A stretch of 64,000 nucleotides of DNA from Aureliella sp046290675 (GTDB taxonomy: Bacteria; Planctomycetota; Planctomycetia; Pirellulales; Pirellulaceae), in contig JBKAHA010000009.1 in assembly GCA_046290675.1 (NCBI GenBank), positions 233,315 to 297,314 of the forward strand, read 5' to 3'. The notes beneath the pieces were generated by a model, which did no database searches, had not been told where the DNA came from, and saw only the letters and a program-made list of their open reading frames with translations. Positions 18,934 through 28,287 of the stretch are shown here, in pieces (the stretch's first letter is position 1; every line of letters begins with the position of its first letter). The translations under genes were made by a program, and so were the position numbers.

Positions 18934-19397
18934 ATGAAGAAAACCTGAGTCTTGATCAACTCCATGATGTCGTTAATGCCGCCTCTGTCCCTTGGTGGCC
19001 ACTAGCTACGATGTGGTGGGTTATTATCCTCTTGCTTGTTGCGTCTTCCTTCGCATTTTGGGCCAAACGATGGCTGCTTCGTCGGGCCACTGCCTACCAA
19101 CGCAGCGCACTCAGGGAACTTCGTGGTGCCAGGCGAGCTACTGAGGTATCCGCGATTTTGAAACGTGCGGCGATGCAAATATTCCCAAGAAACGAAGTTG
19201 CCCATCTGAGCGGCACACCCTGGTACCTGTGGTGCACGCAGTTTGCTAATGGATCCGACCAGGTCCAAGCAGAACTGCTTGCCTCGGTTGCCGACGGGAC
19301 TCAACTTAGTTCGGATGAGTTAGTTCGCTTTGCCCGAGCGTGTATAAAAGGGCTCCCGGAAAGAACGGGGCGATTCCCAAACCATGCATCGCAGTAA
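18930..19397 (+). CDS. DUF4381 membrane protein of the Bat operon
   Basis: A 155-residue protein with one N-terminal transmembrane helix (MWWVIILLLVASSFAFWA) preceded by the DUF4381-like LDQLHDVVNAASVPWWPLAT segment, then a soluble helical part. Such proteins sit between DUF58 and BatA genes in many aerotolerance operons. It starts with ATGA overlapping the DUF58 stop. After its stop, 105 bases separate it from batA, the longest gap in the operon. That gap is open in the same frame but holds no start codon apart from the batA GTG. Confidence 0.85.
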   Translation: MNEENLSLDQLHDVVNAASVPWWPLATMWWVIILLLVASSFAFWAKRWLLRRATAYQRSALRELRGARRATEVSAILKRAAMQIFPRNEVAHLSGTPWYLWCTQFANGSDQVQAELLASVADGTQLSSDELVRFARACIKGLPERTGRFPNHASQ

Positions 19398-19502
19398 CGC
19401 GAGCAAAGTCAAAGCGGCGAAGACCGAAAGCTCTACAACACCCAACTTCCGGTTGGTCTTAACAAGGCAGACTGGCGAACAACGGATCACGGAAAACCAA
19501 GC

Positions 19503-20558
19503 GTGCTTACTTTCCTTCATCCCTGGCTTCTCATCCTCTTGCTCGCGCCAGTCGCGTTTCGTTTGGTCGCACCCCGGCGAAACCAGAGCGAAGGTCGTGT
19601 TCTTGTTCCCTTTCTCTCACGCATCGATTCCGCTTACCGCGATCGCTCCCTCATCGAAAATGCCAGCAGTTTAAGGTATCGATTCTTAATACTTTCCGTA
19701 ACCAAAACGCTCGCTTGGATTTTGCTGATCGTTGCCTTGGCTCGCCCGCAGTGGCTCGAGCCTCCCATAGAGCGCACCATACCCACGCGGGATCTCTTGT
19801 TGCTGGTGGATCTATCAGCGTCAATGAGCAACGAAGATTTCAAGAACGCCGCCGGAATGAAAGTCGATCGGCTTACAGCGGTCCAGGAGGTCGTCAGGGA
19901 CTTCATCGAAGAACGTCAGGGCGACCGTGTTGGGTTGATTGTCTTTGGGAACGCACCGTTTGTTCAAGTGCCGCTCACCACCGACTTGGAGGTCTGCAAT
20001 CAATTGCTCGCCGAAGCCGCCGTTGGAATGGCAGGACCGCGAACCGCTCTTGGCGACGCGATCGGCCTCGCGATATCCATCCTTGAAGAAAGCGATACCC
20101 CCGAAAAGACAATCATCGCCCTGACAGATGGCAACGACACGGCCAGTTCCGTCCCTCCTATTGAAGCTTCCCGCGTCGCCAGCGAAAGAGATATAAGGAT
20201 TCACACCATCGCTGTCGGCGATCCGGAGTCGGTGGGAGAGGAAAAGATTGATACGGCGACTCTCAAATCGGTCGCCGAGAATACCCGCGGCGACTACTTT
20301 ATCGCACTCGATCGCGAAGAACTTCGTGAGATATACAACAAGCTTGACGAGATCGAAACCAGTGAGATCAAGACGGTCAGCCATCAACCAAGACGCGAGA
20401 TCTTCGCCTATTTTGCAGGTGCTGCTCTCCTCTGCTCGATGTTAGGCCAGATAGCCCATTCACTGGCGCAATATTTTGCAACCACGCGTGCGACCCATTC
20501 GGGACATCGCTTGAAGGTAAATCCACGAACGTTTGAACTAGAGACGATCGAGGGTTAA
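19503..20558 (+). CDS. batA: BatA-like von Willebrand A membrane protein
   Basis: A 351-residue protein, start GTG 19503. N-terminal transmembrane helix (HPWLLILLLAPVAFRL), a second near residues 60-80, a VWA domain at about 97-300 and a C-terminal helix (IFAYFAGAALLCSMLG). The metal-dependent adhesion site is complete: D103-L-S105-A-S107, and ALTDGND further on. BatA-type proteins are inner-membrane anchored with the VWA domain facing the periplasm and act in stress or oxygen tolerance. The ribosome binding site is weak. Second of the MoxR partners; BatB follows after 2 bases. Confidence 0.9.
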   Translation: MLTFLHPWLLILLLAPVAFRLVAPRRNQSEGRVLVPFLSRIDSAYRDRSLIENASSLRYRFLILSVTKTLAWILLIVALARPQWLEPPIERTIPTRDLLLLVDLSASMSNEDFKNAAGMKVDRLTAVQEVVRDFIEERQGDRVGLIVFGNAPFVQVPLTTDLEVCNQLLAEAAVGMAGPRTALGDAIGLAISILEESDTPEKTIIALTDGNDTASSVPPIEASRVASERDIRIHTIAVGDPESVGEEKIDTATLKSVAENTRGDYFIALDREELREIYNKLDEIETSEIKTVSHQPRREIFAYFAGAALLCSMLGQIAHSLAQYFATTRATHSGHRLKVNPRTFELETIEG

Positions 20559-20560
20559 GG

Positions 20561-21466
20561 ATGCTTTCAGATTTCCACTTCCTACGTCCGTTCTGGCTCC
20601 TTCTACTACCAATCGGATTTGCGCTGTGGTGGTTCGTTCGCACGACAACCGATCCACTTCGCGGTTGGAGTCACTTGATCGCTCCCGAGTTATTGAACGC
20701 ATTGAGTATCGACAATCAGCGTGCCAGCAGGCGTTGGGATTCGCTCAGCCTACTTGGCATATGGACCCTGCTTACGATTGCGACGTCGGGTCCAACCTGG
20801 CAGCAAATGCCATCACCGTTTGATGACGACCCTGCAGCATCGATCATCCTCCTGTCCGTCAGCGAATCGATGGATCTGCCCGATCTATCGCCGAGTCGAC
20901 TTGAGAGGGCCAAACTAAAGGTTCGTGACTTAGTCGAAGACTTGAAGGGCACACCACTTGGACTGATTGCTTACGCCGGCACCGCGCACCTCGTGCTTCC
21001 TCCGACGAAAGACTCAGAAATCGTTTCAGTTATGGCCGCCGAACTTACTTCCGACATCATGCCCAAGCCGGGCAACAATTTGGAATCCGCGATCGCTTTG
21101 GCTTCGAGCACCTTGCCTGATTCGCAAGGCAATCTCATTGTCATCGCGGACCTACCACCCTCCGATCGCCCAAACGTCCAACTACCGAAGAATGTCACAC
21201 TCGACTGGCTGGCGATCACACAAACCGACGCTCCGGAACTGGGAGATATTCAAGCTTACTGCCAGCCGCTCGGAATAAAGCCCATCGCACTTACCCCCGA
21301 CAAATCGGACGTCGAAATTCTTGCCGCCCGCTTACGCAGAGCCCAGCAATCCCTCGCCGCCGGAGAGGGGAGCGAACGATGGATCGAATCGAGCTGGTGG
21401 TTGATACCGTTCGCAGCCGCACTTTCCCTCTTCACATTTCGCAGAGAAGGGAGTGAAGCGTCGTGA
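20561..21466 (+). CDS. batB: BatB-like von Willebrand A membrane protein with degenerate MIDAS
   Basis: A 301-residue protein with an N-terminal helix (FWLLLLPIGFALWWFV), a second hydrophobic segment near 64-76, a VWA-type domain and a C-terminal helix (SWWLIPFAAALSLFTF). The metal-site motif D-x-S-x-S is replaced by S99-V-S101-E-S103, so the first Asp is lost and metal binding is likely impaired. It is also shorter than typical BatB. Starts 2 bases after batA and overlaps the next gene by 4 bases. A structural partner of BatA is the likely role. Confidence 0.85.
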   Translation: MLSDFHFLRPFWLLLLPIGFALWWFVRTTTDPLRGWSHLIAPELLNALSIDNQRASRRWDSLSLLGIWTLLTIATSGPTWQQMPSPFDDDPAASIILLSVSESMDLPDLSPSRLERAKLKVRDLVEDLKGTPLGLIAYAGTAHLVLPPTKDSEIVSVMAAELTSDIMPKPGNNLESAIALASSTLPDSQGNLIVIADLPPSDRPNVQLPKNVTLDWLAITQTDAPELGDIQAYCQPLGIKPIALTPDKSDVEILAARLRRAQQSLAAGEGSERWIESSWWLIPFAAALSLFTFRREGSEAS

Positions 21467-22098
21467 ACAACCGACCTGAACTGAGATCCACTCTTGGAAT
21501 TGTGTCGCTGTCATGTGTGGCATTGTCGATCGCCATCATCTTAGCGGGGCTGTTGCAACCGGCGCTATTGCGGACTCCAGACCAACTCGGCGATTACTAC
21601 TTTTTAAAAGGCAATTTCTCAACGGCAGCGCAATCCTACGATTCGCCAATGCGTAAGGGAGTTTCCTGGTATCGCGACGGCGAATTTGAAAAAGCAATGC
21701 AGAACTTCACGAGGCTTTCGTCTGCGGAGGCAAGATTCAATCAAGGCAACTGCCTGACGATGCTGGGCAGGTACCAAGATGCCGTTCAACAGTTTGATTT
21801 GGCCCTTGGGAAGCAACCTGGATGGACTGAAGCCGCTGAGAACCGCGATCTCGCTCTGGCAAGGGCCGAGGCAGTCGAAACCGAGGGCGGCGATGCAGGA
21901 GATCAAAAGATTGGCGCTGACGAAATCGTGTTTGACAAGAACGCCAAGAAGGGCGGCCAAGACACGGAGGTCGATACTTCCAGTCCAAATCAAAAATCGA
22001 TCCAAGAGCTATGGCTCCGGAAGGTGCAGACCAAACCAGCCGACTTTCTCAAATTCAAATTTGCCTATCAAGCGACTTTGCAGGAGGATTCGCCTTGA
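21463..22098 (+). CDS. batC: BatC-like TPR membrane protein
   Basis: A 211-residue protein with an N-terminal transmembrane helix (GIVSLSCVALSIAIILAGLL) and tetratricopeptide-like repeats at about 50-135 (SWYRDGEFEKAMQNF, ARFNQGNCLTMLGRYQDAVQ, QFDLALGKQPGW). An acidic, low-complexity tail follows, as in BatC. The GTG start at 21463 overlaps the batB stop by 4 bases. The last bases, TTGA, overlap the TTG start of the next gene. Confidence 0.85.
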   Translation: MNNRPELRSTLGIVSLSCVALSIAIILAGLLQPALLRTPDQLGDYYFLKGNFSTAAQSYDSPMRKGVSWYRDGEFEKAMQNFTRLSSAEARFNQGNCLTMLGRYQDAVQQFDLALGKQPGWTEAAENRDLALARAEAVETEGGDAGDQKIGADEIVFDKNAKKGGQDTEVDTSSPNQKSIQELWLRKVQTKPADFLKFKFAYQATLQEDSP

Positions 22099-23345
22099 AC
22101 ACCTCCCGTACATTCCGCACGTTGAAAGCTGTCATTTTCCTGGCCTTCCCCCTTACTTCCGGAGCGTTCGCGCAGAATCGCAACTGCAAGACAGAGCTGT
22201 CTGAATCGGAAGCTTGGGTGGGCGAACCACTCCAACTCACCATCACGATCTATTCTCCAGGGCCGTTTAGCGGAACAGCTAGTTTCGATTTCCCTCAGAT
22301 TGAGAACACCGTCATCATCCGCAAAGGCAATCCCGTCTTGGGCAATGAGACCATTGAAGGAGAATCCTATTTATCCCAACGGCACAATTTCCTTCTCATT
22401 TGCCAGCAGGGAGGAGATTTTGAGCTTCCCTCTCTCGAAGTTCGCTTCTTCGGCAAACCGGATTTCGTCTCTGATCCGATTGAGCAAGTTACCGCGACGG
22501 AACCCATTCAGTGTCGATTCGTAGTTCCGGTTGGAATGGAGAACAATGAAATCATTGTTTCGGCTAGCAATCTCAAAGTAGACGAGACCTGGAGCCCAAG
22601 TGACCCTGTCGAGCTCAAACCAGGTGATATCGTCGGTCGAACGCTAACGCAGACTATCCAGGGCTCCACGTCCATTTTTCTTGCCGATATTTTAACGCCG
22701 AACATAGATGGCGTTCGCGTGTACTCCGAGTCTCCCGAAGTATTCGATAAGGTCGATCGGGGTATTTTAAAAGGAACACGCACTGACAACGTGAAATATC
22801 AGTTTCAACGAGCGGGTGAATTCCAACTGCCCGACATCCAATTGCGTTGGTGGAACCTCGAGAATGAGCGTCTTGAAACCGAAGTCCTTGAAGGCCTTCG
22901 CGTCACCGTTCTTGGAGACCAATCTGCACCGGGAATCAGTTCTTCAAGTCAGAGTTCGGAGGATACGGATTACTTCTACTCAATTATCGTCAGTCTGTTT
23001 GGTATCGCCTTGTTGACTGGCGGTGCGATTTACTGGTGTCGGCGGCCTCAACCACCAATCACCTGTGCAAGCAGGATCAGAAATGCATGTCTTCAAAATG
23101 ATGCGCTGAGCACCTACCAAGCGTTCCTTGACTGGAAACGCAACGAAGGCGTGACAGCTGAACTCTCCGAGAAACTTCAATGCTGCTGGAGCGAGCTTTC
23201 GAACGTCCTCTACGCACAGGATCGGTCGCCTGAATCCTGGAACGGGCAGGCTTTCCTAACCGCTTTCGAAGACAACCGATCCATCTCACGTGAGGCAGAA
23301 GCGAAGTCAAGATTAGAGACCTTGCCTCCTCTCAACCCCGAATGA
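22095..23345 (+). CDS. batD: BatD-like oxygen-tolerance protein
   Basis: A 416-residue protein. The start is TTG 22095, which overlaps the TGA of batC and has CAGGAGGA 6 bases before; the frame stays open further upstream but only the TTG is followed by a signal peptide (ends GAFAQ). Residues about 30-300 are BatD-type Ig-like domains (SEAWVGEPLQLTITIYS, then RVYSESPEVFD). One transmembrane helix near 295-320 is followed by a cytosolic part with conserved Cys and Trp. Last gene of the operon; convergent with a porin 37 bases away. Confidence 0.87.
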   Translation: MNTSRTFRTLKAVIFLAFPLTSGAFAQNRNCKTELSESEAWVGEPLQLTITIYSPGPFSGTASFDFPQIENTVIIRKGNPVLGNETIEGESYLSQRHNFLLICQQGGDFELPSLEVRFFGKPDFVSDPIEQVTATEPIQCRFVVPVGMENNEIIVSASNLKVDETWSPSDPVELKPGDIVGRTLTQTIQGSTSIFLADILTPNIDGVRVYSESPEVFDKVDRGILKGTRTDNVKYQFQRAGEFQLPDIQLRWWNLENERLETEVLEGLRVTVLGDQSAPGISSSSQSSEDTDYFYSIIVSLFGIALLTGGAIYWCRRPQPPITCASRIRNACLQNDALSTYQAFLDWKRNEGVTAELSEKLQCCWSELSNVLYAQDRSPESWNGQAFLTAFEDNRSISREAEAKSRLETLPPLNPE

Positions 23346-23382
23346 AAAACGGTACTTCAAACCAGAAGTCGATCTCGGGAAA

Positions 23383-24504
23383 CTATGGAAGTCGCCAAAT
23401 GATGCTGAATTGCATCCGATTTGCGCTTCCAGATTCGAAGATGCGATTGATACGCTCGCCAAACAAATACTCGATTCCGATATCCACGTTTTTGACCGGT
23501 TGCCAAATTAGATTCGTTGCGAAGTATTGATTTCTTCGCAGCGAGTCATCTGGGCGATCCGGAGCCGTCTCTAATCCGGCCAGTCGAAACGCAATGTTAG
23601 AACGGAGCTTCTCATTCCAATAGTGTTTGTATCCTGTATCGAAGAAGTATCCGCCAAGGGTGTCGATGGAGCTAATCGGGTTGATTGTGGGCTCGAAGTT
23701 CACCAAGGCGTCTGCACCGTCTCCACCCAAGACCCGTGCGACAAATGAATCCCCGTTCGCCAGAGAAACACGGCCGGACAGCCCGATCACCCAAATCGGT
23801 GCCGTTTGTTCTCCACCGCTGTCCGGCACAAAGCGAGCCTCTGAAATGCCCTGAAAACAATACAGGTGATTTCGCTCGTTGCCCCAGCGGAATCCAGATG
23901 CAAACACGGGGATTCGATTGCGAGTTTCCCCATCCACATTGCCGCTGAGGACCGCGGTGTTGTCTTCCATGCTCAAATTCCAAATCAGATTCTTCTGAAC
24001 CGGAATAGTGCACCGTAGCTGCGGCCGTCGAATGTTGATCGGCCCGTCCGCACCACCAATGTCGAGAGTCTCAATGCCCGAATCGATATCGACCAAGGTC
24101 GACCAAGTTTGGCCCGCGAGCCAATTGTCCCATCGTCCATAAGCATGACGAAGCCGAAGTGTATCGCCTACACCAAAGAAATCGCCTTCAACGAACATCT
24201 CCAGCGGTCCATAATCGGTCTCCTGTTTGTAACCGATATTGAGCCGTGTTTGCTTTGCATGCAGCGTCAATTGTTGATTGTTCTCGCCACCGATGGGGAT
24301 CGTTCTCGGGTCGAACTGGAAACGATTTCCGGCGTCATCAAAATCGAATATGCTGTCCAGTTTGGCAAATCCGCCGATGCGAAATTGGCTTTGCGGGGTT
24401 GGCTGAAACAACAAGGTTTGCGCGCTGCATTGCTGACCGGCAATCACCATCATCGCTATGGTGAGTAGGCTGCACAGCACCTTGCTGTAAGATCCCTGTT
24501 TCAT
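23383..24504 (-). CDS. DcaP-like outer-membrane porin
   Basis: A 373-residue protein. ATG 24504 has CAGGT 8 bases upstream; the frame extends to 24534 but the signal peptide begins at MKQGSYSKVLCS and ends near GQQCSA. The DcaP family pattern is clear: SQFRIGGFAKLDSIFDFDDAGNR near the N-terminus, KQTRLNIGYKQE, EGDFFGVGDTLRLRHAYGRW, LAGQTWSTLVD, and a C-terminal strand ending MQFSIIWRLP. DcaP porins take up small anionic solutes such as dicarboxylates. Lies downstream of the OprB-like gene, 42 bases apart, probably in one transcript. Confidence 0.88.
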   Translation of the reverse strand: MKQGSYSKVLCSLLTIAMMVIAGQQCSAQTLLFQPTPQSQFRIGGFAKLDSIFDFDDAGNRFQFDPRTIPIGGENNQQLTLHAKQTRLNIGYKQETDYGPLEMFVEGDFFGVGDTLRLRHAYGRWDNWLAGQTWSTLVDIDSGIETLDIGGADGPINIRRPQLRCTIPVQKNLIWNLSMEDNTAVLSGNVDGETRNRIPVFASGFRWGNERNHLYCFQGISEARFVPDSGGEQTAPIWVIGLSGRVSLANGDSFVARVLGGDGADALVNFEPTINPISSIDTLGGYFFDTGYKHYWNEKLRSNIAFRLAGLETAPDRPDDSLRRNQYFATNLIWQPVKNVDIGIEYLFGERINRIFESGSANRMQFSIIWRLP

Positions 24505-24546
24505 TCGTTTTACCTGACTCCCGTTCGGATTCATTTACGCCCAGGA

Positions 24547-25839
24547 CTACATCGTCATGTAGAGCCGCAATCCGAGCGTCCAACTGTCGCCTATAGTACG
24601 CCTCGATGAGTCCGTCCACTGAACATCGGGCGAGAGCACAATACGATCAGACACGGCAACTCCGTAGTACGCTTCAACACCTTGTGAGTCGTTCGCGAAC
24701 ACGATTCCAGGTAACGCATCGGTGACGGCACCATAGAACCAACCGATGCCAAAGGTATCCTTTGCACGGCCTCCAACCGGGCTATTGCCGCCGATGCCCG
24801 CACTAAGGAACCATTCGAAAGGGTTTGTGTCTTGATCAGCCACTCCCCAGCGGCCAAAGATCCCGAATCCAGTTTGCTGCGAGTCGTCGAAGGTAACTAG
24901 GTAATGATCGAAGTTGCCGTAGATTGCCCATGAATCGGATGCGACGGGCAGCGGCTGCGAAACGTTAATGGGCAATCTCGCGAGTTCGTTGAGATTCAGA
25001 ACCGTCCGATTACTCCAGTTGCCAGACAACAGCACGTGGCCGGGTCGTCCGAATGCTTGAAAGGGTAATCTGCCTTCCGCCGCCACAGTCACGCCATTGC
25101 TAAACAGTTCATCTAAGTCCAATCGAGTGGCGTAGTTCTGCGGGTCGATAACCGAGAGACTAAAGATGGGCGTCAGCTCTTTCAGAATGCTGACCCCAGC
25201 TCCGTAGGTAACATATGGTGCGACCCGGAATGCGGTCGGGTTAATCACCATCGCCGCATTCATGAACTGGGTTTTCCCCCGCCCATGCGCGAATGCATTC
25301 ATGTCGCCGCCGAAGGTATTCAGACGCCCGGCAAACACAGCAAAGTTCTCGGAGAGGAACTGAGTCAGCAGGAAATCAGTGAGAGAGGTATCTTGACCGT
25401 CAGAGGTCGGTAACAAACCATTCGCGTTGGCTGCTAAGAGCACGGCGCCAGTGTCACCGTTGATTGACTCTCCGAAGCTGGTTTGTCCGCCAATCTGTAG
25501 AAGTGTTCCCTGAGTCAGCCCCAGTTTCCCGAAATCAAGCAACGCGCCATAAGTCAGCAACCCTCCGTAACGGCCGGTGCGGTTAATGCCACCATCAACG
25601 ACACCTTGGTAGTATTGAACCAGATCACCCGACCAAACGATGCCTTTCTCGGCACTCGCAGCAAGGATCCCATCAAGACATCCAACCTCCTGCGTTCCGA
25701 AAAGCGAGTCACATCCGGAATCACATCCGTTCAGGACACTGTCGCATTGAGCGTGGGCTAGACCTGCTGCGCAAAAGATCAGCAGAGTGGCGTTGATGTT
25801 AGCAAGTCGGCGCAAGATCTGCGGAAATGGGAACGGCAT
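24547..25839 (-). CDS. OprB-like carbohydrate-selective porin
   Basis: A 430-residue protein with a signal peptide ending GLAHAQ. After a Cys-rich N-terminus (CDSVLNGCDSGCDS) come OprB-family elements: VWSGDLVQYYQGVVDGG, QIGGQTSFGESINGD, FAVFAGRLNT, TGFGIFGRWG and a terminal strand (WTLGLRLYMTM). OprB porins pass sugars through the outer membrane. It is paired with a DcaP porin downstream and a secreted HAD phosphatase upstream on the same strand, suggesting uptake of phosphorylated or charged carbohydrates, which is inference. Confidence 0.9.
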   Translation of the reverse strand: MPFPFPQILRRLANINATLLIFCAAGLAHAQCDSVLNGCDSGCDSLFGTQEVGCLDGILAASAEKGIVWSGDLVQYYQGVVDGGINRTGRYGGLLTYGALLDFGKLGLTQGTLLQIGGQTSFGESINGDTGAVLLAANANGLLPTSDGQDTSLTDFLLTQFLSENFAVFAGRLNTFGGDMNAFAHGRGKTQFMNAAMVINPTAFRVAPYVTYGAGVSILKELTPIFSLSVIDPQNYATRLDLDELFSNGVTVAAEGRLPFQAFGRPGHVLLSGNWSNRTVLNLNELARLPINVSQPLPVASDSWAIYGNFDHYLVTFDDSQQTGFGIFGRWGVADQDTNPFEWFLSAGIGGNSPVGGRAKDTFGIGWFYGAVTDALPGIVFANDSQGVEAYYGVAVSDRIVLSPDVQWTDSSRRTIGDSWTLGLRLYMTM

Positions 25840-26070
25840 CTGGATTCATCCCTGAATTGAACGCGAACAATCCTCCGCTAAGTCGATCGTCCCCTGTGTC
25901 GATTCGGCTGAAAGTTCAGGCCCGAATCAATAAGACACTTACACCTGATGTTCCTGCGGTAACGGTCCGCTAAAGATTAACGGCAGTAATAGCTAGCAAC
26001 ACCTCGGGCGATCTTTGAATGCCCCCTCAGCCTGGCATTTCCCTGCCAAACACATGGTTCAATTCAACTG

Positions 26071-27069
26071 CTACGGGTAAATCTGTTTCCAATCCTGTTT
26101 CATATCGATCATTGTCCACGATCGCTTCTTAGCCTCCTCAAAACCTCTGTCGAGTCGACCGATGTGCGAGTCGCGGTCGTAAGCCCACTCGCGGTCATCA
26201 TCCGTATGATGCACGTATGCGGCAAATCTGGGTCCGGGCCCGGCAGTGGTCCATTGGAGCATCTGAAGGTCGCCATCGGAGTTCCCGAATGCTGCAATCG
26301 GCCGTCGTCCGATATGCTGATTGATGGCAACGGGCTTCCCTTCCTTGTCATCAATGAAATTCATCTCAGGCAGGCGTTCTAAAACGAACTCGCCATCCCT
26401 GATTGTAAATTTTGTCTTGATGGAACTACCAATGACCTGTTCCGGTGGAATGCCGTAGACCTCCTCAGCCCACGGTCGCATGAACTCAATGCCACCGCCT
26501 GAAACAATGTACGTCTTGAAGCCGTTCGTACGCAGATACATCAGCAACTCGAGCATGGGTTGGTAAACCATCTCGGTGTAACAACGGCCAGTCGTGGGGT
26601 GCCGCGCGGTTTCAAGCCAGTCTGTGACGGTACTCTGGAATTCGTCCGTCGTGATGCCAGTGTGGGTGGCCATCACGAGTTGAAGAATCGATCTTTCTCC
26701 ATCCGCGAGTGCACTTTTCATGTCGCCTTTCAAGACCGATGCGAACGGTTCTTGCCTCTTCCACTCGGGGTGATCCTTTGCTAGGGCCTTCACACGATCC
26801 ACGGCAAATAGCAACTGGAAATAGGCGGGTTGCTCTGACCACAAGGTCCCATCGTTATCAAAAACGGCGATCCGCTCGTCAACGGGAACGAAGTCCGGTG
26901 TTCCTTCAGTCGTCACTCGAGTGACGAAACTCTCAATGGCACTACGTGCTCCGCCAACATTCCAGGATGGCAAATTCGATCCGATTTGCGCAAGCGATGT
27001 TTCCAATGGGGTGAGAGCAAGTGCCACAACCAACAGCGAGAATGTAGTACGAAGGCGAATGCGGTTCAT
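26071..27069 (-). CDS. secreted HAD-superfamily phosphatase
   Basis: A 332-residue protein with a signal peptide ending TSLAQ. HAD motif I is AVFDNDGTLW with Asp71 (nucleophile) and Asp73. Motif II is YIVSGGG, and a C-terminal AFGNSDGDLQML carries the acidic motif IV. It belongs to the phosphoserine-phosphatase-like subgroup often found as secreted hydrolases beside porins and sulfatases. Likely a periplasmic phosphomonoesterase; the substrate is unknown. About 230 bases separate it from the OprB-like gene, so co-transcription is plausible but not certain. Confidence 0.88.
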   Translation of the reverse strand: MNRIRLRTTFSLLVVALALTPLETSLAQIGSNLPSWNVGGARSAIESFVTRVTTEGTPDFVPVDERIAVFDNDGTLWSEQPAYFQLLFAVDRVKALAKDHPEWKRQEPFASVLKGDMKSALADGERSILQLVMATHTGITTDEFQSTVTDWLETARHPTTGRCYTEMVYQPMLELLMYLRTNGFKTYIVSGGGIEFMRPWAEEVYGIPPEQVIGSSIKTKFTIRDGEFVLERLPEMNFIDDKEGKPVAINQHIGRRPIAAFGNSDGDLQMLQWTTAGPGPRFAAYVHHTDDDREWAYDRDSHIGRLDRGFEEAKKRSWTMIDMKQDWKQIYP

Positions 27070-27288
27070 GGTTCAGTGAACATTCATAGGAGGAGACATT
27101 GAGGCAGGCATAGGACAATGCCATGCCCGAATCGAGGCGACTTCCAAATTCTAGCGTAGGAAGTCATCTCATTCGTTGAGATGAGATCTTTGTTGGCAAG
27201 AAAACGCCTCGCCGATAATCCTGCCAGTACAATCAAGTCTGACGCAAGAAATTCTTACGGGCCTGCGACGCTTTATGGCAGGAATATC

Positions 27289-28242
27289 ATGCCCTCATCC
27301 AAACTAACTGCCCTAGTCGCCTTTGATGACGCCAATGAAGTCGTAGAAGGTCTCCGCGCGCAGACTCGGGATATTGAACTGCACGCGGTGACGGACCCAT
27401 TGCAATTGCCAACAACCCTAGAGCGGCTCCAACCAAACGTTGTCTTTTCCATCAAAGGTCCGATTTTTTCGGCAAAGCATCACAAGCCGATTATGGATTT
27501 CCCTACCGTGAAATGGGTTGAAATAGGTGGATCGGGTTATGACCACCTACATCCGTGGAATCGAGAACGACTCACGGTAACGAATTGTGCTGGGATCTTG
27601 GCTCCCTATCTTGCTGAGACGGCCATGGGCGCGTTGCTAACGCTGAACGGCAATCTGTTAACCTATGCCGATCAACAGAGGTCGCGAACTTGGGAGCAAC
27701 ACCAGTTTCGTCCACTTTCTGAGCAGACCATTCTGATTGTTGGGCTCGGCCGGATCGGTCAGAACCTTGCCAAGTTGGCCAAAGCATTTGGAATGCGTGT
27801 CCTCGCGATTAGACGCAAGCAGGAATCTCATCCTGCGGTGGACCTATTGGCCAGTCCCGATGAGTTGGACCACTTGCTCGTCCAAGCAGACGTAGTATCA
27901 ATCCACTTGCGATTGAGACCTGATACCAAACACCTGTTCGACGGGAGGACCTTGTCCAAAATGAAGCCGAATGCAATCTTGCTCAACACCTCACGTGGAG
28001 CAATCGTCCAAGAAAGTGACTTGATCGAAGCTTTAACTTCCGGACATCTACGCGGGGCCTATCTAGATGTCTTCGAACAAGAGCCGCTTCCGATCGACAG
28101 TCAACTTTGGAACATCCCGAACGTCCTCATTACGCCTCACTGTAGTGACAACATCCACGGATGGCATCTAAAATTTGCGGACCACTTTGCAGAAAATCTC
28201 AGCCGCTTCGTCGGAGGCGAAAAACTGCACAACTTAATTTAG
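27289..28242 (+). CDS. D-2-hydroxyacid dehydrogenase, NAD(P)-dependent
   Basis: A 317-residue protein. ATG 27289 follows CAGGAA at 8 bases; the frame reaches 27181 but the extra residues are not family-like. The Rossmann motif is GLGRIGQ; then LRLRPDTKHLFDG, NTSRGAIVQE and the catalytic His in ITPHCSDN, with Arg in the LRLRPDT loop and Glu in FEQEPL. Members reduce 2-keto acids or glyoxylate/hydroxypyruvate; the exact substrate cannot be fixed. A DUF1772 gene follows after 45 bases in the same direction. Confidence 0.9.
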   Translation: MPSSKLTALVAFDDANEVVEGLRAQTRDIELHAVTDPLQLPTTLERLQPNVVFSIKGPIFSAKHHKPIMDFPTVKWVEIGGSGYDHLHPWNRERLTVTNCAGILAPYLAETAMGALLTLNGNLLTYADQQRSRTWEQHQFRPLSEQTILIVGLGRIGQNLAKLAKAFGMRVLAIRRKQESHPAVDLLASPDELDHLLVQADVVSIHLRLRPDTKHLFDGRTLSKMKPNAILLNTSRGAIVQESDLIEALTSGHLRGAYLDVFEQEPLPIDSQLWNIPNVLITPHCSDNIHGWHLKFADHFAENLSRFVGGEKLHNLI

Positions 28243-28287
28243 CCCCGCAAATTGAGATCCGACGCGTTCTCTTAGAGTAGGAGAAGT

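Noticed and set aside
19384..19674. 96-codon frame between the DUF4381 and batA genes
   Set aside because: Overlaps the batA start in another frame and has no ribosome binding site.
19821..20387. 188-codon minus-strand frame across batA
   Set aside because: Antisense to a gene with an intact VWA domain; no start signal.
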